Source of the DNA: Levilactobacillus brevis
GTDB taxonomy: Bacteria; Bacillota; Bacilli; Lactobacillales; Lactobacillaceae
DNA: 64,000 nucleotides
Reading direction: 5' to 3'
Assembly: GCA_021383565.1 (NCBI GenBank)
Contig: CP079699.1
Span: 2,356,001-2,420,000 of the forward strand
The notes under the pieces were generated by a model that saw only the letters and a program-made list of their open reading frames with translations, searched no databases and was not told the DNA's origin. Made by a program: the position numbers and the translations under genes. Of this stretch, positions 33,619 through 42,726 are shown in pieces. The first letter of the stretch is position 1, and the number at the start of each line of letters is the position of its first letter.

Positions 33619-35148
33619 TCAGTGACGGAAGTGCCGGTTACCCGTGAAAATCAACGCGACGCCGAGCTTATCGGCCATAGCGATTGAGTCCTTGTCACGA
33701 ATGCTTCCACCGGGTTCCGCGATGACCTTAATGCCATGTTCAGCGGCATATGCGACGCAGTCATCCATGGGGAAGAATGCGTCGGACACCAGCACGGCTT
33801 GGCCAAAATTCGGCTTGTCGCTGGCCTTGGTGACCGCAATCTTCACGGCGTCGATCCGGTTCATTTGCCCGGGGCCAATTCCAAGCGTTTGATCCGGCGT
33901 GTTGACCACGATTGCATTGCTCTTGACGAACTTGATGGCTTTTAAGCCAAAGGTAATCGCGGCCAGTTGTTCAGTGGTTGGCTGTGCGGTGCTGACGGTA
34001 TGAAAGTTTGCCGGATCATCACGGACGTTGTCGCGTTCCTGCCGGAGTAGCCCGCCACGAACGGAAATCAGTTCGTCGGCTTCGGGCGCCTGGGCGGTCG
34101 CAAAATCGACGGTCATCAGTCGGAGGTTCTTCTTCTTGGCGAGCACGTCGTAGGCGTCGTCGGCAAAAGCTGGTGCGATGATGATTTCTAAGAAGAGTTG
34201 GTGCATCTTGGTCGCAGTGGCCAGATCCACCGGTCGGTTCAAGACGATGATCCCCCCGAAGATCGACATGGAATCGGCGGCGTAGCATTTGTCCCAAGCG
34301 GCTTCCAGTGTCGCGGCCGACCCGATGCCACAGGGGTTCATGTGCTTGAGGGCGACAACAGTGGGATTGGAAAACTCACGAATCAGTCCCAGTGCGGCGT
34401 CGGCGTCTTTGATGTTATTGAAAGACAACGGCTTACCGTGGAGTTGCTTGGCCGCGGCGATAGAGAAAGTCACGGGCTGACAATCGGCATAGAAAGTGGC
34501 CGTTTGTTGCGGATTTTCACCGTAGCGCAGAGCCTGCTGCCGTTGATAGGTCAGGGTGAGCGTCTCGGGCTTGGCCTCGTCCGTCAAGTAGTTAGCAATC
34601 ACAGCATCGTAATGGGCCGTGTGGTGGAAGACCTTGGCGGCTAAATGCTTGCGAAAACGTTGGTCATCGCTGCGATTCTCCAGAGCGAGGCTAACCTGAT
34701 CGTAATCGGCGACATCGCACACGACCAGTACGTCGCGATAGTTCTTAGCGGCGGCGCGAATGAGTGAGGGACCACCGATATCGATCTGTTCCACGGCCTC
34801 GGCGAGCGTGACTTCCGGATCGCTGATGGTTTGGGCAAAGGGGTACAGATTCACACAAACCAAGTCGATCGGTGTAATCGCGTGTTCGGCTAGCGTTTTG
34901 ACGTGTTGGGGATCTTCTCGGCGAGCCAGAATGCCACCAAAGACGCGGGGGTTGAGCGTCTTAACCCGGCCGTCGAGCATTTCGGGAAAGTGTGTGACGT
35001 CCTCGATGGGGGTCACAGCAATCCCGGCGGCGTTCAGGGCGGCTTGTGTGCCGCCGGTCGAGACGATTTCAAACTGATGGGCAATCAAGGTACGAGCGAA
35101 TTCAACGATGCCGGTTTTATCGGAAACACTAAGCAATGCACGGCGCAT
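33619..35148 (-). CDS. purH: Bifunctional AICAR transformylase/IMP cyclohydrolase
   Basis: This 509-residue protein is full-length PurH. The N-terminal IMP cyclohydrolase ([33 protein letters not shown]) is followed by the AICAR formyltransferase ([49 protein letters not shown]). It performs the last two steps of IMP synthesis using 10-formyl-THF. AGGAGG precedes the ATG. The gene stands alone with its own terminator and is not next to other pur genes, so it may serve AICAR recycling or be separately controlled. Confidence 0.96.
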   Translation of the reverse strand: MRRALLSVSDKTGIVEFARTLIAHQFEIVSTGGTQAALNAAGIAVTPIEDVTHFPEMLDGRVKTLNPRVFGGILARREDPQHVKTLAEHAITPIDLVCVNLYPFAQTISDPEVTLAEAVEQIDIGGPSLIRAAAKNYRDVLVVCDVADYDQVSLALENRSDDQRFRKHLAAKVFHHTAHYDAVIANYLTDEAKPETLTLTYQRQQALRYGENPQQTATFYADCQPVTFSIAAAKQLHGKPLSFNNIKDADAALGLIREFSNPTVVALKHMNPCGIGSAATLEAAWDKCYAADSMSIFGGIIVLNRPVDLATATKMHQLFLEIIIAPAFADDAYDVLAKKKNLRLMTVDFATAQAPEADELISVRGGLLRQERDNVRDDPANFHTVSTAQPTTEQLAAITFGLKAIKFVKSNAIVVNTPDQTLGIGPGQMNRIDAVKIAVTKASDKPNFGQAVLVSDAFFPMDDCVAYAAEHGIKVIAEPGGSIRDKDSIAMADKLGVALIFTGNRHFRH

Positions 35149-35218
35149 GGGCGGAGACCTCCTAGGATTAAATAAAGTAGCTCTATCATACGTGATTTTA
35201 TCTGAATATTCAACGGGA

Positions 35219-35246
35219 ACAAAATATAATTATTCGTATATTTTGT
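35219..35246. promoter_or_regulatory. Inverted repeat between purH and the lysozyme gene
   Basis: ACAAAATATA and TATATTTTGT form a perfect 10-bp repeat around ATTATTCG, 71 bases upstream of purH. It lies in an AT-rich 555-base gap (35149-35703) and could be an operator for purH. It does not match the paired PurR box consensus. Further on I see only the lysozyme promoter and leader. Confidence 0.55.
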
Positions 35247-35511
35247 CAGGCCAGTGTGAATCTTTATCAGGCTAAATAACTTATTTCTTAACGTGATGGG
35301 TCATGAAATGAATGGTGTGGTAAATTGGACATTGAGCTAAGGAAAAATGGATAAAATCCGAACAATTCTCAGATTTTTAGTATTTGTAAGCGACCGCATA
35401 CTATCCGCCAACTTGTGAAACTCGCTACCCCTAAATTCGGTTGAGACTACCAATTTTTCGACTGAAAACAAGTGCTGACTATCGTTGATTTAGCAACGTT
35501 TCTGTAATAAA

Positions 35512-35556
35512 TATAATTGTAAAACGGGGTAACGGAACTGCAATCCTTCTGTTACC
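35512..35556 (+). promoter_or_regulatory. Putative promoter and leader hairpin of the lysozyme gene
   Basis: TATAAT lies at 35512-35517 with only a weak -35 (TTTAGC, 17 bases away). The transcript would begin with a hairpin of arms GGTAACGGAA and TTCTGTTACC (35528-35556). The leader of about 180 bases is long; its role is unknown. Confidence 0.45.
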
Positions 35557-35703
35557 GAATGCACATTTAACTCGGGTACTGTTAAAGAGGATTTGAAAAC
35601 GAGGTGGTGAGTGACACAGAGTTAAGGGGAAGCGTTCGGGGATGCAAGACGCTTTTGTTAGGAGTAGGGCACACCAATTTTTAAGTAGGGAAGTGCCAAA
35701 GTT

Positions 35704-37053
35704 ATGTCGAATACACATCGTTGGGTTAAACGGTTAACGCAGACCATCGCGGCCGCTAGTGCTTTGATTGGGCTGGCGTGGGGTGGTCAGACCGTGGCTC
35801 ACGCTAGTACATTAGCCATTCCGGATATTTCCGAGTGGCAGGGTAAACTGACTGCTAGTCAGGTTTCAAACTTAAAGAGTCAGGTCTCGTTTGTGATTAA
35901 TCGGCGGCAGTACGGGTCGTCGTATCAGGATTTATACGCGACCAATAACACCGCGCTGTACGTGAAGTATGGGATTCCGTTTGGTGAATACGATTACGCC
36001 CGCTTCACGAGTGTGGCGAGTGCCAAGCAGGAAGCCAAGGATTTCTATAATCGGTCCAATAAGAACGCGTCCTTCTACGCACTGGATTTTGAAGAAAACG
36101 ACGTGACGTCTGGGACCACGAACGCCGCAGTCAAGGCCTGGTATGATGAAATGCGGTCGTTGACGGGGAAGAATCTCGTCTTCTACTCCTACCAATCCTT
36201 CGCCACGACCTATGCTAATACGGCGAGAACCAATTTTGATGCGCAGTGGATCGCCAACTATTCGTACACACCAACCATTTCGTACGCGTTGTGGCAGTAC
36301 ACCGACCATAATTACCTATCCGCACTGGATGAATATACGGATAATAGTAAAGCCGTGACTTCGGTTCACCCGATTAGCTGGTGGACGGACAGCGTATCGA
36401 CGGCACTGGCAAGCGTCAACTACGCTTACAGTAGCTACAAGGTAGGACAGCATATTTACCTACATAATAATGCCTCCAAGTATGCCGATGGAACCAAGAT
36501 TGCCACGTCCGATCGCCAGAAGTTCTATAAGATTTCCAAGGTGAAGAGCCTGACGCAGTCGCGGTCTAAGCAGGCCCTATACATCAGTGATCTGGGTAAG
36601 TGGGTGCTGTCGCAGGACGGTACGGGCTACTATGTTGGTCAGCACGGGTCCTACACGTTGAAGCACAAATTGAATTTATATTCAGATTCTGGTTTGACCA
36701 AGAAGACGGGGAGCTACTACGTTTCTGGTGATACGGTCGCCGGTAAACTAGTCAAGGCACCGAGTGGAAAATCCTATCGCGTGAAGACTAAGCTAGGTTA
36801 CATGTCTGCCAACACGCAGTTTGTGATGCCAGCGTACTACGAATCCCTGAATTCGGCGAAGACCATTACCACCAAGAAAAAGATTTACCAGTACAAGAAG
36901 TCTTCATTCGTTAAGTCCAATCGATCAACTGCCGTCAAGAAGGGCACCAAGCTGAAGGTTACGGCCGTCAAGAAGCGTTCGACGGGGTCGCGGTACTTCG
37001 TCTTGAGTAACGGCAAGTACGTCACAGCCTTGAAGAGCTACGTCACGCGTTAA
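35704..37053 (+). CDS. Secreted GH25 lysozyme with C-terminal wall-binding repeats
   Basis: This 449-residue protein has a signal peptide (cleavage near VAHAS, about residue 35), then a GH25 muramidase domain (about 38-235) with the catalytic DISEWQG Asp41 and the ALDFEEND pair Asp128/Glu130. Three SH3b-like basic repeats follow (KVGQHIYLHNNASKYADG, SYTLKHKLNLYSDSG, TITTKKKIYQYKKSS), which probably bind the cell wall. It cleaves MurNAc-GlcNAc bonds and may act in wall turnover. A second secreted protein follows after 18 bases. The ribosome site (AGGGAAG) is distant and weak. Confidence 0.92.
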   Translation: MSNTHRWVKRLTQTIAAASALIGLAWGGQTVAHASTLAIPDISEWQGKLTASQVSNLKSQVSFVINRRQYGSSYQDLYATNNTALYVKYGIPFGEYDYARFTSVASAKQEAKDFYNRSNKNASFYALDFEENDVTSGTTNAAVKAWYDEMRSLTGKNLVFYSYQSFATTYANTARTNFDAQWIANYSYTPTISYALWQYTDHNYLSALDEYTDNSKAVTSVHPISWWTDSVSTALASVNYAYSSYKVGQHIYLHNNASKYADGTKIATSDRQKFYKISKVKSLTQSRSKQALYISDLGKWVLSQDGTGYYVGQHGSYTLKHKLNLYSDSGLTKKTGSYYVSGDTVAGKLVKAPSGKSYRVKTKLGYMSANTQFVMPAYYESLNSAKTITTKKKIYQYKKSSFVKSNRSTAVKKGTKLKVTAVKKRSTGSRYFVLSNGKYVTALKSYVTR

Positions 37054-37071
37054 AAAAGGAGCTGAATAAAC

Positions 37072-37716
37072 ATGCAACGAAAAACAAAGATTATTACGGC
37101 GGTCACGGCGACGTTGGCGGTCCTAACGTTGGGATCCGGTACGGTACTGCAAATGCACGCTGCCAATAACGTCAGCGCGGTCAGTCAGACGGTCGCGCCG
37201 AGTTCGGTTAAATCAGATAGCGCCAAGCTGACGGCCGATAGCACCAGCGGCACCAAGCAGAACTATACGGTCAAGTACGCCGATAAACAGACGGCCGATC
37301 AGTCGGCCACGCTGCAGAAAAAAACGTACGGGTCTAGCACCAGTGCCGAGAAGCAGGTGGACTACGTTGGGCCTAATACGCGTGGGACGACGGTCAAATT
37401 GAATAAGTCAACGACGGCCGTTGTTCAGGGCGTCATGGGTCACACCTACGTTCACTGGAATCAAGGCGACTGGTCGGTGACGGCCGTTACCAGCAATGCC
37501 GACGAAGCAGGAACTCCGACCCAATTTGCCAAGCAAGTTAACCAGCAAGTGAAGTCGTCCAGCCTGCCGAAGAGCTCGACTGGGGCCATCACGGTTTACA
37601 GCGGCACGCAGAACGAGGAAGCCAATGAGGTCACGTGGCAACAGGGCAGGCAGCTCTACACCGTCAACGGCAAGACCGCTGACAGCACGGTCAAGCTGGC
37701 CCAGGACGCAGATTGA
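37072..37716 (+). CDS. Secreted protein of unknown function
   Basis: This 214-residue protein has a signal peptide (AVLTLGSGTVLQMHAANN), a Ser/Thr/Lys-rich linker and a C-terminal globular part (TTAVVQGVMGHTYVHWNQGDWSV, ANEVTWQQGRQLYTVNG) that resembles the small DUF4367-like folds of secreted sensor domains. I am not sure of the family. It follows the lysozyme gene by 18 bases with its own AAAAGGAG and is probably co-transcribed, so a role at the wall is likely. Confidence 0.75.
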   Translation: MQRKTKIITAVTATLAVLTLGSGTVLQMHAANNVSAVSQTVAPSSVKSDSAKLTADSTSGTKQNYTVKYADKQTADQSATLQKKTYGSSTSAEKQVDYVGPNTRGTTVKLNKSTTAVVQGVMGHTYVHWNQGDWSVTAVTSNADEAGTPTQFAKQVNQQVKSSSLPKSSTGAITVYSGTQNEEANEVTWQQGRQLYTVNGKTADSTVKLAQDAD

Positions 37717-37746
37717 CGCCTAGGGCAGGCAAGAAAATGTAGCTGT

Positions 37747-37881
37747 CCGCCTTGCCGCTCACCAAATTTGGGCTGGAATGCTGGGAAGCCATGTTTTCGG
37801 TTTCCCAGCGAGAGAAAAGACCGCTTCTTCAGGCTTTTCTCGTCTCCCACGGCAGGTGGAATCCCTGGCAACCGCAAGCGA
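37747..37881 (-). repeat. Structured intergenic repeat, copy 4 (compact A/B fusion)
   Basis: Read on the minus strand it has the domain A head (TCGCTTGCGGTTGCCAG, GATTCCACCTGC), the first hairpin with new arms GAGAAAAG/CTTTTCTC, a second hairpin CTGGGAA/TTCCCAG, and the domain B tail (TTCCAGCCCAAATTTGG, GGCAAGGCGG). The middle of the full unit is absent. The ends are imperfect inverted repeats. It lies just after the secreted-protein gene. Confidence 0.8.
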
Positions 37882-37938
37882 ATGACCAGGCGATCAGCCG
37901 ATACCAAACTGCAAACTACCAATTTTGATGGCATCACC

Positions 37939-37980
37939 AAAAGGATGTTCTGTCCGGTCACGACCGGGGAACATCCTTTT
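37939..37980 (+). terminator. Intrinsic terminator after the lysozyme operon
   Basis: AAAAGGATGTTC and GAACATCCTTTT form a 12-bp stem with a T-rich end; a smaller CCGGTC/GACCGG hairpin fills the loop. The symmetric ends allow use in both directions. Confidence 0.85.
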
Positions 37981-38076
37981 TCGTAGAACTTTAGCCAGAA
38001 CTTCGAGCTTCCAGACTAGTCAACGGCGCCTTTCCGCCGTACACTAGGAGAGAAGCCAAATCAGGGAGGGGTCGGA

Positions 38077-39252
38077 TTGAAAAATTTGCGTCAGCCGGAG
38101 TCAGGTTTTTCCTGGTTCTATCAGCGATTTTTGAATAATCATATTACGATTCTGCTATTAAATATCTTTCTGTTACTGTTAGTGATTAACGAAATTGTCC
38201 AGAATGCGGGGTTACTCGATCCGATCTGGAAATTCGCCAGCATTACCATGCCAGCCATTGTGGTAGCGGGGATTCTGTTTTACGTGCTTGATCCTTTCGT
38301 TCATTTGATGGAGCGGCGGTTACATATGCGTCAGGGGCTGGCGATTTCAGTGGCCATGTTGATTGCGGTTGGGGTGATTGTGCTGATCTTCTTGAACTTG
38401 ATTCCCTTCCTCACCAAGCAGGCCACGGGGGCAATCAGTACGCTGCCACAATTTGCCAACGACATGCTGGCGAAGCTGAATCATTTGAATCAGGAACACC
38501 ACTGGATTTCGAACAAAAATCTTGCTGACGTGAACCAGCGCGTTAGCACGTACTTCTCCAAGCGTGGCCTGAACTTGTTGACGGGAACGTTGACGTCGCT
38601 GGGAAACGTGGTTACGACGGTCAGTGACTGGGTAATCACCATCATTACCGCGCCGCTGGTGTTGTTCTTCATGCTCAAGGACGGTACGCGTTTTCCCCAC
38701 TACGTCAGCCAAGTCGTGCCCACGGCTTATCGGGAACGGTTCATTGTGATGCTGGATCAGATGAACGTAAAGGTTAGTTCCTACGTGCGGGGGCAACTGA
38801 CGGTGGCGTTGTGCGTGTTGATTATCTTTACCACCGGTTACTCGATTATTGGCCTCCGCTATGCCCTGTTGATTGGACTGTTGGCGGGGCCGTTGAACCT
38901 GATTCCGTACTTCGGGTCGGCGATTGCGTTGATTCCAGCCTTGATTATCGGGGCCATTACGAGCCCGTCGATGTTGTTGGGGGTCGTGATCGTTTACCTG
39001 ATTGAATGGGTCTTGGAGACGCAGGTGTTGTCGCCACTCATCATGGGCAACAGCCTAGCCATGCATCCGATTACCATCGTCTTTGTCCTGCTGGCGGCGG
39101 GCAAGATGTTTGGCCTGGTGGGCGTGATCTTCGGGGTCCCCGGCTTTGCGGTGCTCAAGGTCCTGGTCACCACGGCGTTTGAGTGGTACCAAGAGTATTC
39201 GGCACTCTATCCCGATGTTTTTCCGCCCGAGGATAAATTGGGAGAGTCTTAA
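38077..39252 (+). CDS. AI-2E-family (YtvI/PerM-like) membrane transporter
   Basis: This 391-residue protein has about eight helices and the family's segments ILFYVLDPFVHLMERRLHMR, APLVLFFMLKDG and GPLNLIPYFGSAIALIPA. The AI-2E family includes TqsA and several Na+/H+ or metabolite exporters; the substrate here is unknown. Translation starts at TTG with GGGAGGGG upstream. It is monocistronic with a strong terminator. Confidence 0.88.
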   Translation: MKNLRQPESGFSWFYQRFLNNHITILLLNIFLLLLVINEIVQNAGLLDPIWKFASITMPAIVVAGILFYVLDPFVHLMERRLHMRQGLAISVAMLIAVGVIVLIFLNLIPFLTKQATGAISTLPQFANDMLAKLNHLNQEHHWISNKNLADVNQRVSTYFSKRGLNLLTGTLTSLGNVVTTVSDWVITIITAPLVLFFMLKDGTRFPHYVSQVVPTAYRERFIVMLDQMNVKVSSYVRGQLTVALCVLIIFTTGYSIIGLRYALLIGLLAGPLNLIPYFGSAIALIPALIIGAITSPSMLLGVVIVYLIEWVLETQVLSPLIMGNSLAMHPITIVFVLLAAGKMFGLVGVIFGVPGFAVLKVLVTTAFEWYQEYSALYPDVFPPEDKLGES

Positions 39253-39290
39253 CGGTTTATTAACGGCGTAACGAACAACTAAATAGCTTG

Positions 39291-39326
39291 AAAACGGTGT
39301 TGTCCTGCGGGATAACGCCGTTTTTT
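39291..39326 (+). terminator. Intrinsic terminator
   Basis: AAAACGGTGTT and AACGCCGTTTT (one G-U pair) are followed by additional T residues. Confidence 0.85.
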
Positions 39327-39421
39327 GTCGGGTACAGTGTGGCCGGTTAGCCGGCACTTTAGGTTTTCGATAAGTCCGATTTGGCATAATCGAGAGCATG
39401 TTAGAAATGGAGGCGACTCGA

Positions 39422-40876
39422 ATGAATTTTTTCAAACGGGCCTGGTTAAACGTGTGGGCGAAGAAGGGCCGGTCAGTCTTACTGATCCTGGTCTCGTCCG
39501 CCATTCTTATGTTTGTTTTAGCCGGTCTACTGATTAGGAGTGCGGCAGTCAAGGCAACGGAGACGGCCAAACAGGAAGCAGGAGCTACGATGACGCTGTC
39601 GGCGAACCGGCAGTCCGCATTTAAGAAGATGCAGAGCAAGCGTTCTAGTAGTACCTCGAAGTCTAGCCGACCCAAGTTGACGTTGACACCGGTCAAGCTG
39701 AGCGATGCGCAAAAGATTGCCAAACTCAGTAACATTAAGAGTTACAACGTGACCAGCAGCACCACGGCCAATGCCAAGTCCTACGATACGGTCTCGACCA
39801 GTACGGGGATGGGCGGCAACGGTGGTGGCCCAGGTGGCATGAAGGCGGGAAGTAGTTCGTCGGGTGATACCCAGATCAATGGGGTCACGGCGACGTCACT
39901 GACTACGGCCTTCGCCAATAACCAGAGTAAGATTACCAAGGGTCGTGGCATTAAGGCGTTCGATAAAGGGACCAACAATGTGGTGATCGAAAAGGAATTG
40001 GCCAGCCAAAATGACTTGACGGTCGGCGATACCATGACGGTCAAGGAGACGACCGGCTCCAAGAGTACCCTCAAGGTTAAGATTGTGGGGATTTACAAGG
40101 CCAGCTCCACCAGTTCGGCGAGTGCCGGGCCAATGAGTACGGACCCGTCCAACACGATTTATGCCTCGTACACGCTGGCCAACACGATTAAGGGTAGCAA
40201 GTATGCCGGTACCGCGGATTCAGTGACGTTTAACGTCAACAATCCCGCCAAGGTCAGTGCAACGAAAAAGGCCGGTAACCAGCTGATTAGCAGTAAGTAT
40301 TCACTGAGCACGGACGATTCGACTTACCAATCCGTGAAGTCTTCGATGGATAACGTGGCCAGTTTTGCCAATAAGATCGTTTGGTTGGTGGCGATTGCCG
40401 GTACGATAATTCTGGCGTTAATCGTTATCCTGATGATTCGGGAGCGCCGCTTTGAGATTGGCATCTTGCTATCCTTAGGCGAGGCTCGCTGGAAGATTGT
40501 CGCCCAGTTCTTTACGGAAATGCTGATGGTGATCGTGATTGCCCTAGCCATTGCGGGCGTTGGCGGAAAATTTGTTGGCAATCAGCTGGGGTCCCAGTTG
40601 GTCGCGCAAAGTACAACGACCACGCAAACGACCAGTAGTACCTCGGGCCAGCCCGGTGGCGGCCAACCCGGCGGTGGCATGCGCGGTGGTGCTGGTGGTC
40701 CGGGTAACGCGACGACGCAGACAACCGCAACCAAGCAGGCCGAGCTGGACGTTAATGTGAGTGCCGTTGATTTGGCGGAACTCGGCGGCTTCGGCTTAGC
40801 TATTACGTTCCTGTCGATCATGATTGCTTCCGGTGGAATCCTGCGACTGGAGCCGAAGAAAGTGCTGATATCATAA
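39422..40876 (+). CDS. MacB/FtsX-type ABC transporter permease
   Basis: This 484-residue protein has an N-terminal membrane helix (SVLLILVSSAILMFVLAGLL), a large extracytoplasmic domain (about 40-320) with a Gly/Pro-rich insert GGNGGGPGGMKAG, and three C-terminal helices. The last two are separated by another low-complexity Gly/Gln-rich stretch (GQPGGGQPGGGMRGG). This is the MacB/FtsX fold with Lactobacillales-type inserts. GGAGG precedes the ATG at 39422; the ATG at 39398 has none. Its ATPase follows after 12 bases. Likely roles are peptide efflux or bacitracin-type stress response. Confidence 0.88.
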   Translation: MNFFKRAWLNVWAKKGRSVLLILVSSAILMFVLAGLLIRSAAVKATETAKQEAGATMTLSANRQSAFKKMQSKRSSSTSKSSRPKLTLTPVKLSDAQKIAKLSNIKSYNVTSSTTANAKSYDTVSTSTGMGGNGGGPGGMKAGSSSSGDTQINGVTATSLTTAFANNQSKITKGRGIKAFDKGTNNVVIEKELASQNDLTVGDTMTVKETTGSKSTLKVKIVGIYKASSTSSASAGPMSTDPSNTIYASYTLANTIKGSKYAGTADSVTFNVNNPAKVSATKKAGNQLISSKYSLSTDDSTYQSVKSSMDNVASFANKIVWLVAIAGTIILALIVILMIRERRFEIGILLSLGEARWKIVAQFFTEMLMVIVIALAIAGVGGKFVGNQLGSQLVAQSTTTTQTTSSTSGQPGGGQPGGGMRGGAGGPGNATTQTTATKQAELDVNVSAVDLAELGGFGLAITFLSIMIASGGILRLEPKKVLIS

Positions 40877-40888
40877 GGAGGAACGCGT

Positions 40889-41548
40889 ATGTTACGAACC
40901 GAAGATCTGGGGTATTGGTATCAAGATAAAGCCCAACCCCTCTTTCAAAAAGTGAATCTCGAATTCGAGGAAGGCCAGTCCTACGCCATTCTCGGCCATA
41001 GTGGAACCGGGAAGACGACCTTTCTGTCCCTGATTGCCGGGCTAGATAAGCCGCGGGAAGGGGAAATCTTACTGAATGACCGGGCCCTCAGCAAAATTGG
41101 TCTCACCAACTTTCGCCGACATGACGTGGCGATTGTCTTTCAGGCCTACAATCTCTTCACCTACATGTCACCGCTGGATAACTTGTTGACGGCGATGGCC
41201 ATCACGGGCGCGCGGCATGCCGGCGATAAAGGCTATGCTCAGCGGATATTAAACGACCTGGGAATTGGCGATGATCTCATCACGCGAAACGTCCAGCACC
41301 TCTCCGGGGGCCAGCAACAACGGGTCGCGATTGCCCGAACCATGTGTTGCGATGCCCAGCTGGTTGTGGCCGATGAGCCCACGGGGAACCTGGATGAGGA
41401 CAACACGCGTGCCGTCATCGAACAATTCCAGCGGATTGCTCATGAGCAGAAGAAGTGCGTGATTATCGTGACACACGAACCAGACGTGGCGGCGAAGTGT
41501 GATCATCAGTATCGCTTGGAGAATAAGCAGTTTGTGCAGTTGGTGTAG
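40889..41548 (+). CDS. ABC transporter ATPase (LolD/MacB-type)
   Basis: This 219-residue ATPase has Walker A GHSGTGKTTF near residue 34, Q-loop FQAYNLF, signature [13 protein letters not shown] and Walker B LVVADEPTGNLDEDNT. It matches the MacB/LolD/FtsE-like family and pairs with the permease before it. AAGGAGG precedes the ATG. No regulator or two-component system is adjacent. Confidence 0.93.
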   Translation: MLRTEDLGYWYQDKAQPLFQKVNLEFEEGQSYAILGHSGTGKTTFLSLIAGLDKPREGEILLNDRALSKIGLTNFRRHDVAIVFQAYNLFTYMSPLDNLLTAMAITGARHAGDKGYAQRILNDLGIGDDLITRNVQHLSGGQQQRVAIARTMCCDAQLVVADEPTGNLDEDNTRAVIEQFQRIAHEQKKCVIIVTHEPDVAAKCDHQYRLENKQFVQLV

Positions 41549-41560
41549 CCTTGTGTACGA

Positions 41561-41597
41561 AAAAGTGGTGGCCGTTGGTGGTCACCACTTTTGGTTT
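41561..41597 (+). terminator. Intrinsic terminator after the ABC pair
   Basis: AAAAGTGGTG and CACCACTTTT form a 10-bp stem followed by GGTTTTT. It may also serve the opposing GNAT gene. Confidence 0.8.
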
Positions 41598-41624
41598 TTG
41601 CCAAGCTCTTTTCGTGTTGAAAAG

Positions 41625-42116
41625 TTAAAGTTCTTTCGCTAAGAGAAAATCCGTCTGGTGGTCTGCGCCTAAATCAAAGGTATGTTCACCATAGCGGTGG
41701 TAGCCCATGAAACGGTAAAAGGCACGGGCATTGTCGTTATGTTCCCAGACACCAAGGATGATCTGAGGCAGCTGGTGATTGTGCGCTTCTTGTTCGGCAA
41801 ATTCCAGGAATTTTCGACCGAGTCCTTGATGTTGGAACGCTTGTCGCACGTAGACACGCTGAATTTCTAAGTCGGCGTCATGGTAGAGTAGCTTTCCGTA
41901 ACCGGCGAGTTGGCCATCCTGTTCAATGAAGAAGAACCGGGCAGTTGAATCGGCGAGTTCGCGGCGAAGCTGTTCGGCACTCAGGTCGTGTTCCAGATAA
42001 GCGGCCAATTTTTCCGGCGTATTGTCGGCACCGAACGTGGCGGTAAAGGTTTCCACACTGATATCGTGAAGCGTGGAGAGATCGGTCAGTGTGACCGGGG
42101 TAATGGTAGTTGTCAT
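41625..42116 (-). CDS. GNAT-family N-acetyltransferase
   Basis: This 163-residue protein has the GNAT acetyl-CoA motif QRVYVRQAFQHQGLGRKF and the C-terminal DNARAFYRFMGYHRYGEHTF, as in RimI- or PaiA-like enzymes. The substrate is unknown; polyamine or protein N-acetylation are possibilities. The ATG at 42116 with AAAGGA upstream is preferred over the in-frame start at 42152. It lies 13 bases downstream of a MarR gene and is probably in the same operon. Confidence 0.88.
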   Translation of the reverse strand: MTTTITPVTLTDLSTLHDISVETFTATFGADNTPEKLAAYLEHDLSAEQLRRELADSTARFFFIEQDGQLAGYGKLLYHDADLEIQRVYVRQAFQHQGLGRKFLEFAEQEAHNHQLPQIILGVWEHNDNARAFYRFMGYHRYGEHTFDLGADHQTDFLLAKEL

Positions 42117-42129
42117 AGATGAAGTCCTT

Positions 42130-42582
42130 TCAGTAGTCGCGGTGATGGCCACATTTAACGTTGATCCAGTCGGTGTTGATGTTGCCTTCGACGCGTTTTA
42201 AGTAGCTGGCAAGCTGATCGCGCTCTTCGGGTGTAAATCCCTGTAGGGCGACCTCGTTGGAGTAGGCGTTCTCCCGCTTAATGGTCGGGTAGAGCGCCTC
42301 ACCCTTGGCCGTGAGAAAAATTTGTTTTTGTTTCTTGTCGGTGGGACTGGGGCGGCGTTCCAAGATCCCGTTTTTTTCCAGTTTTTGGATGGCGCGAGCC
42401 GCCGTGGTTTTGTCGACCTTTACGATAGCCGCCAACCGTTCTAGGATAATGCCGGGGGTTTCGGCCACCCGGACCAAATAAAGGTACTGGCCGCGGTTGA
42501 GCTCGAGCGCCTTGAATTCGATGTTACTAATGCCGTCGAGCGCCCGAGCCACCGCGCCGATGGATCGGAGAATTTCTGCCAA
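42130..42582 (-). CDS. MarR-family regulator
   Basis: This 150-residue winged-helix protein has the recognition region VDKTTAARAIQKLEKNGIL followed by the wing RRPSPTDKKQKQIFLTAKG. It starts at TTG with GAGG 7 bases upstream. A perfect 24-bp palindrome sits in its promoter and between it and the divergent FAD dehydrogenase, so autoregulation and perhaps control of both directions are likely. The GNAT gene follows in the same operon. Confidence 0.9.
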   Translation of the reverse strand: MAEILRSIGAVARALDGISNIEFKALELNRGQYLYLVRVAETPGIILERLAAIVKVDKTTAARAIQKLEKNGILERRPSPTDKKQKQIFLTAKGEALYPTIKRENAYSNEVALQGFTPEERDQLASYLKRVEGNINTDWINVKCGHHRDY

Positions 42583-42610
42583 ATGATCGCCTCATTTCTT
42601 AATACTCGGT

Positions 42611-42645
42611 AGTATAAAACTTTTTAGTTGCAATTGCAACTAAAA
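42611..42645 (-). promoter_or_regulatory. MarR promoter with a 24-bp palindromic operator
   Basis: TTTTAGTTGCAA and its exact complement TTGCAACTAAAA make a perfect palindrome at 42622-42645. On the minus strand TTGCAA (42634-42639) and TATACT (42611-42616) are 17 bases apart, so a bound dimer would cover the -35 and spacer. Confidence 0.85.
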
Positions 42646-42726
42646 TAAGTCGCTGTTCCAGTCGCTGGAGAAATTTCCTGTTACACTTAATGATGAATGA
42701 ATTCAAAAATAAAAGAGGTCTTTGTG

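Noticed and set aside
35219-35246. PurR box pair upstream of purH
   Set aside because: Only a CGAA-like half is present on one strand; there is no second box at the required spacing, so it was reported as an unnamed inverted repeat.
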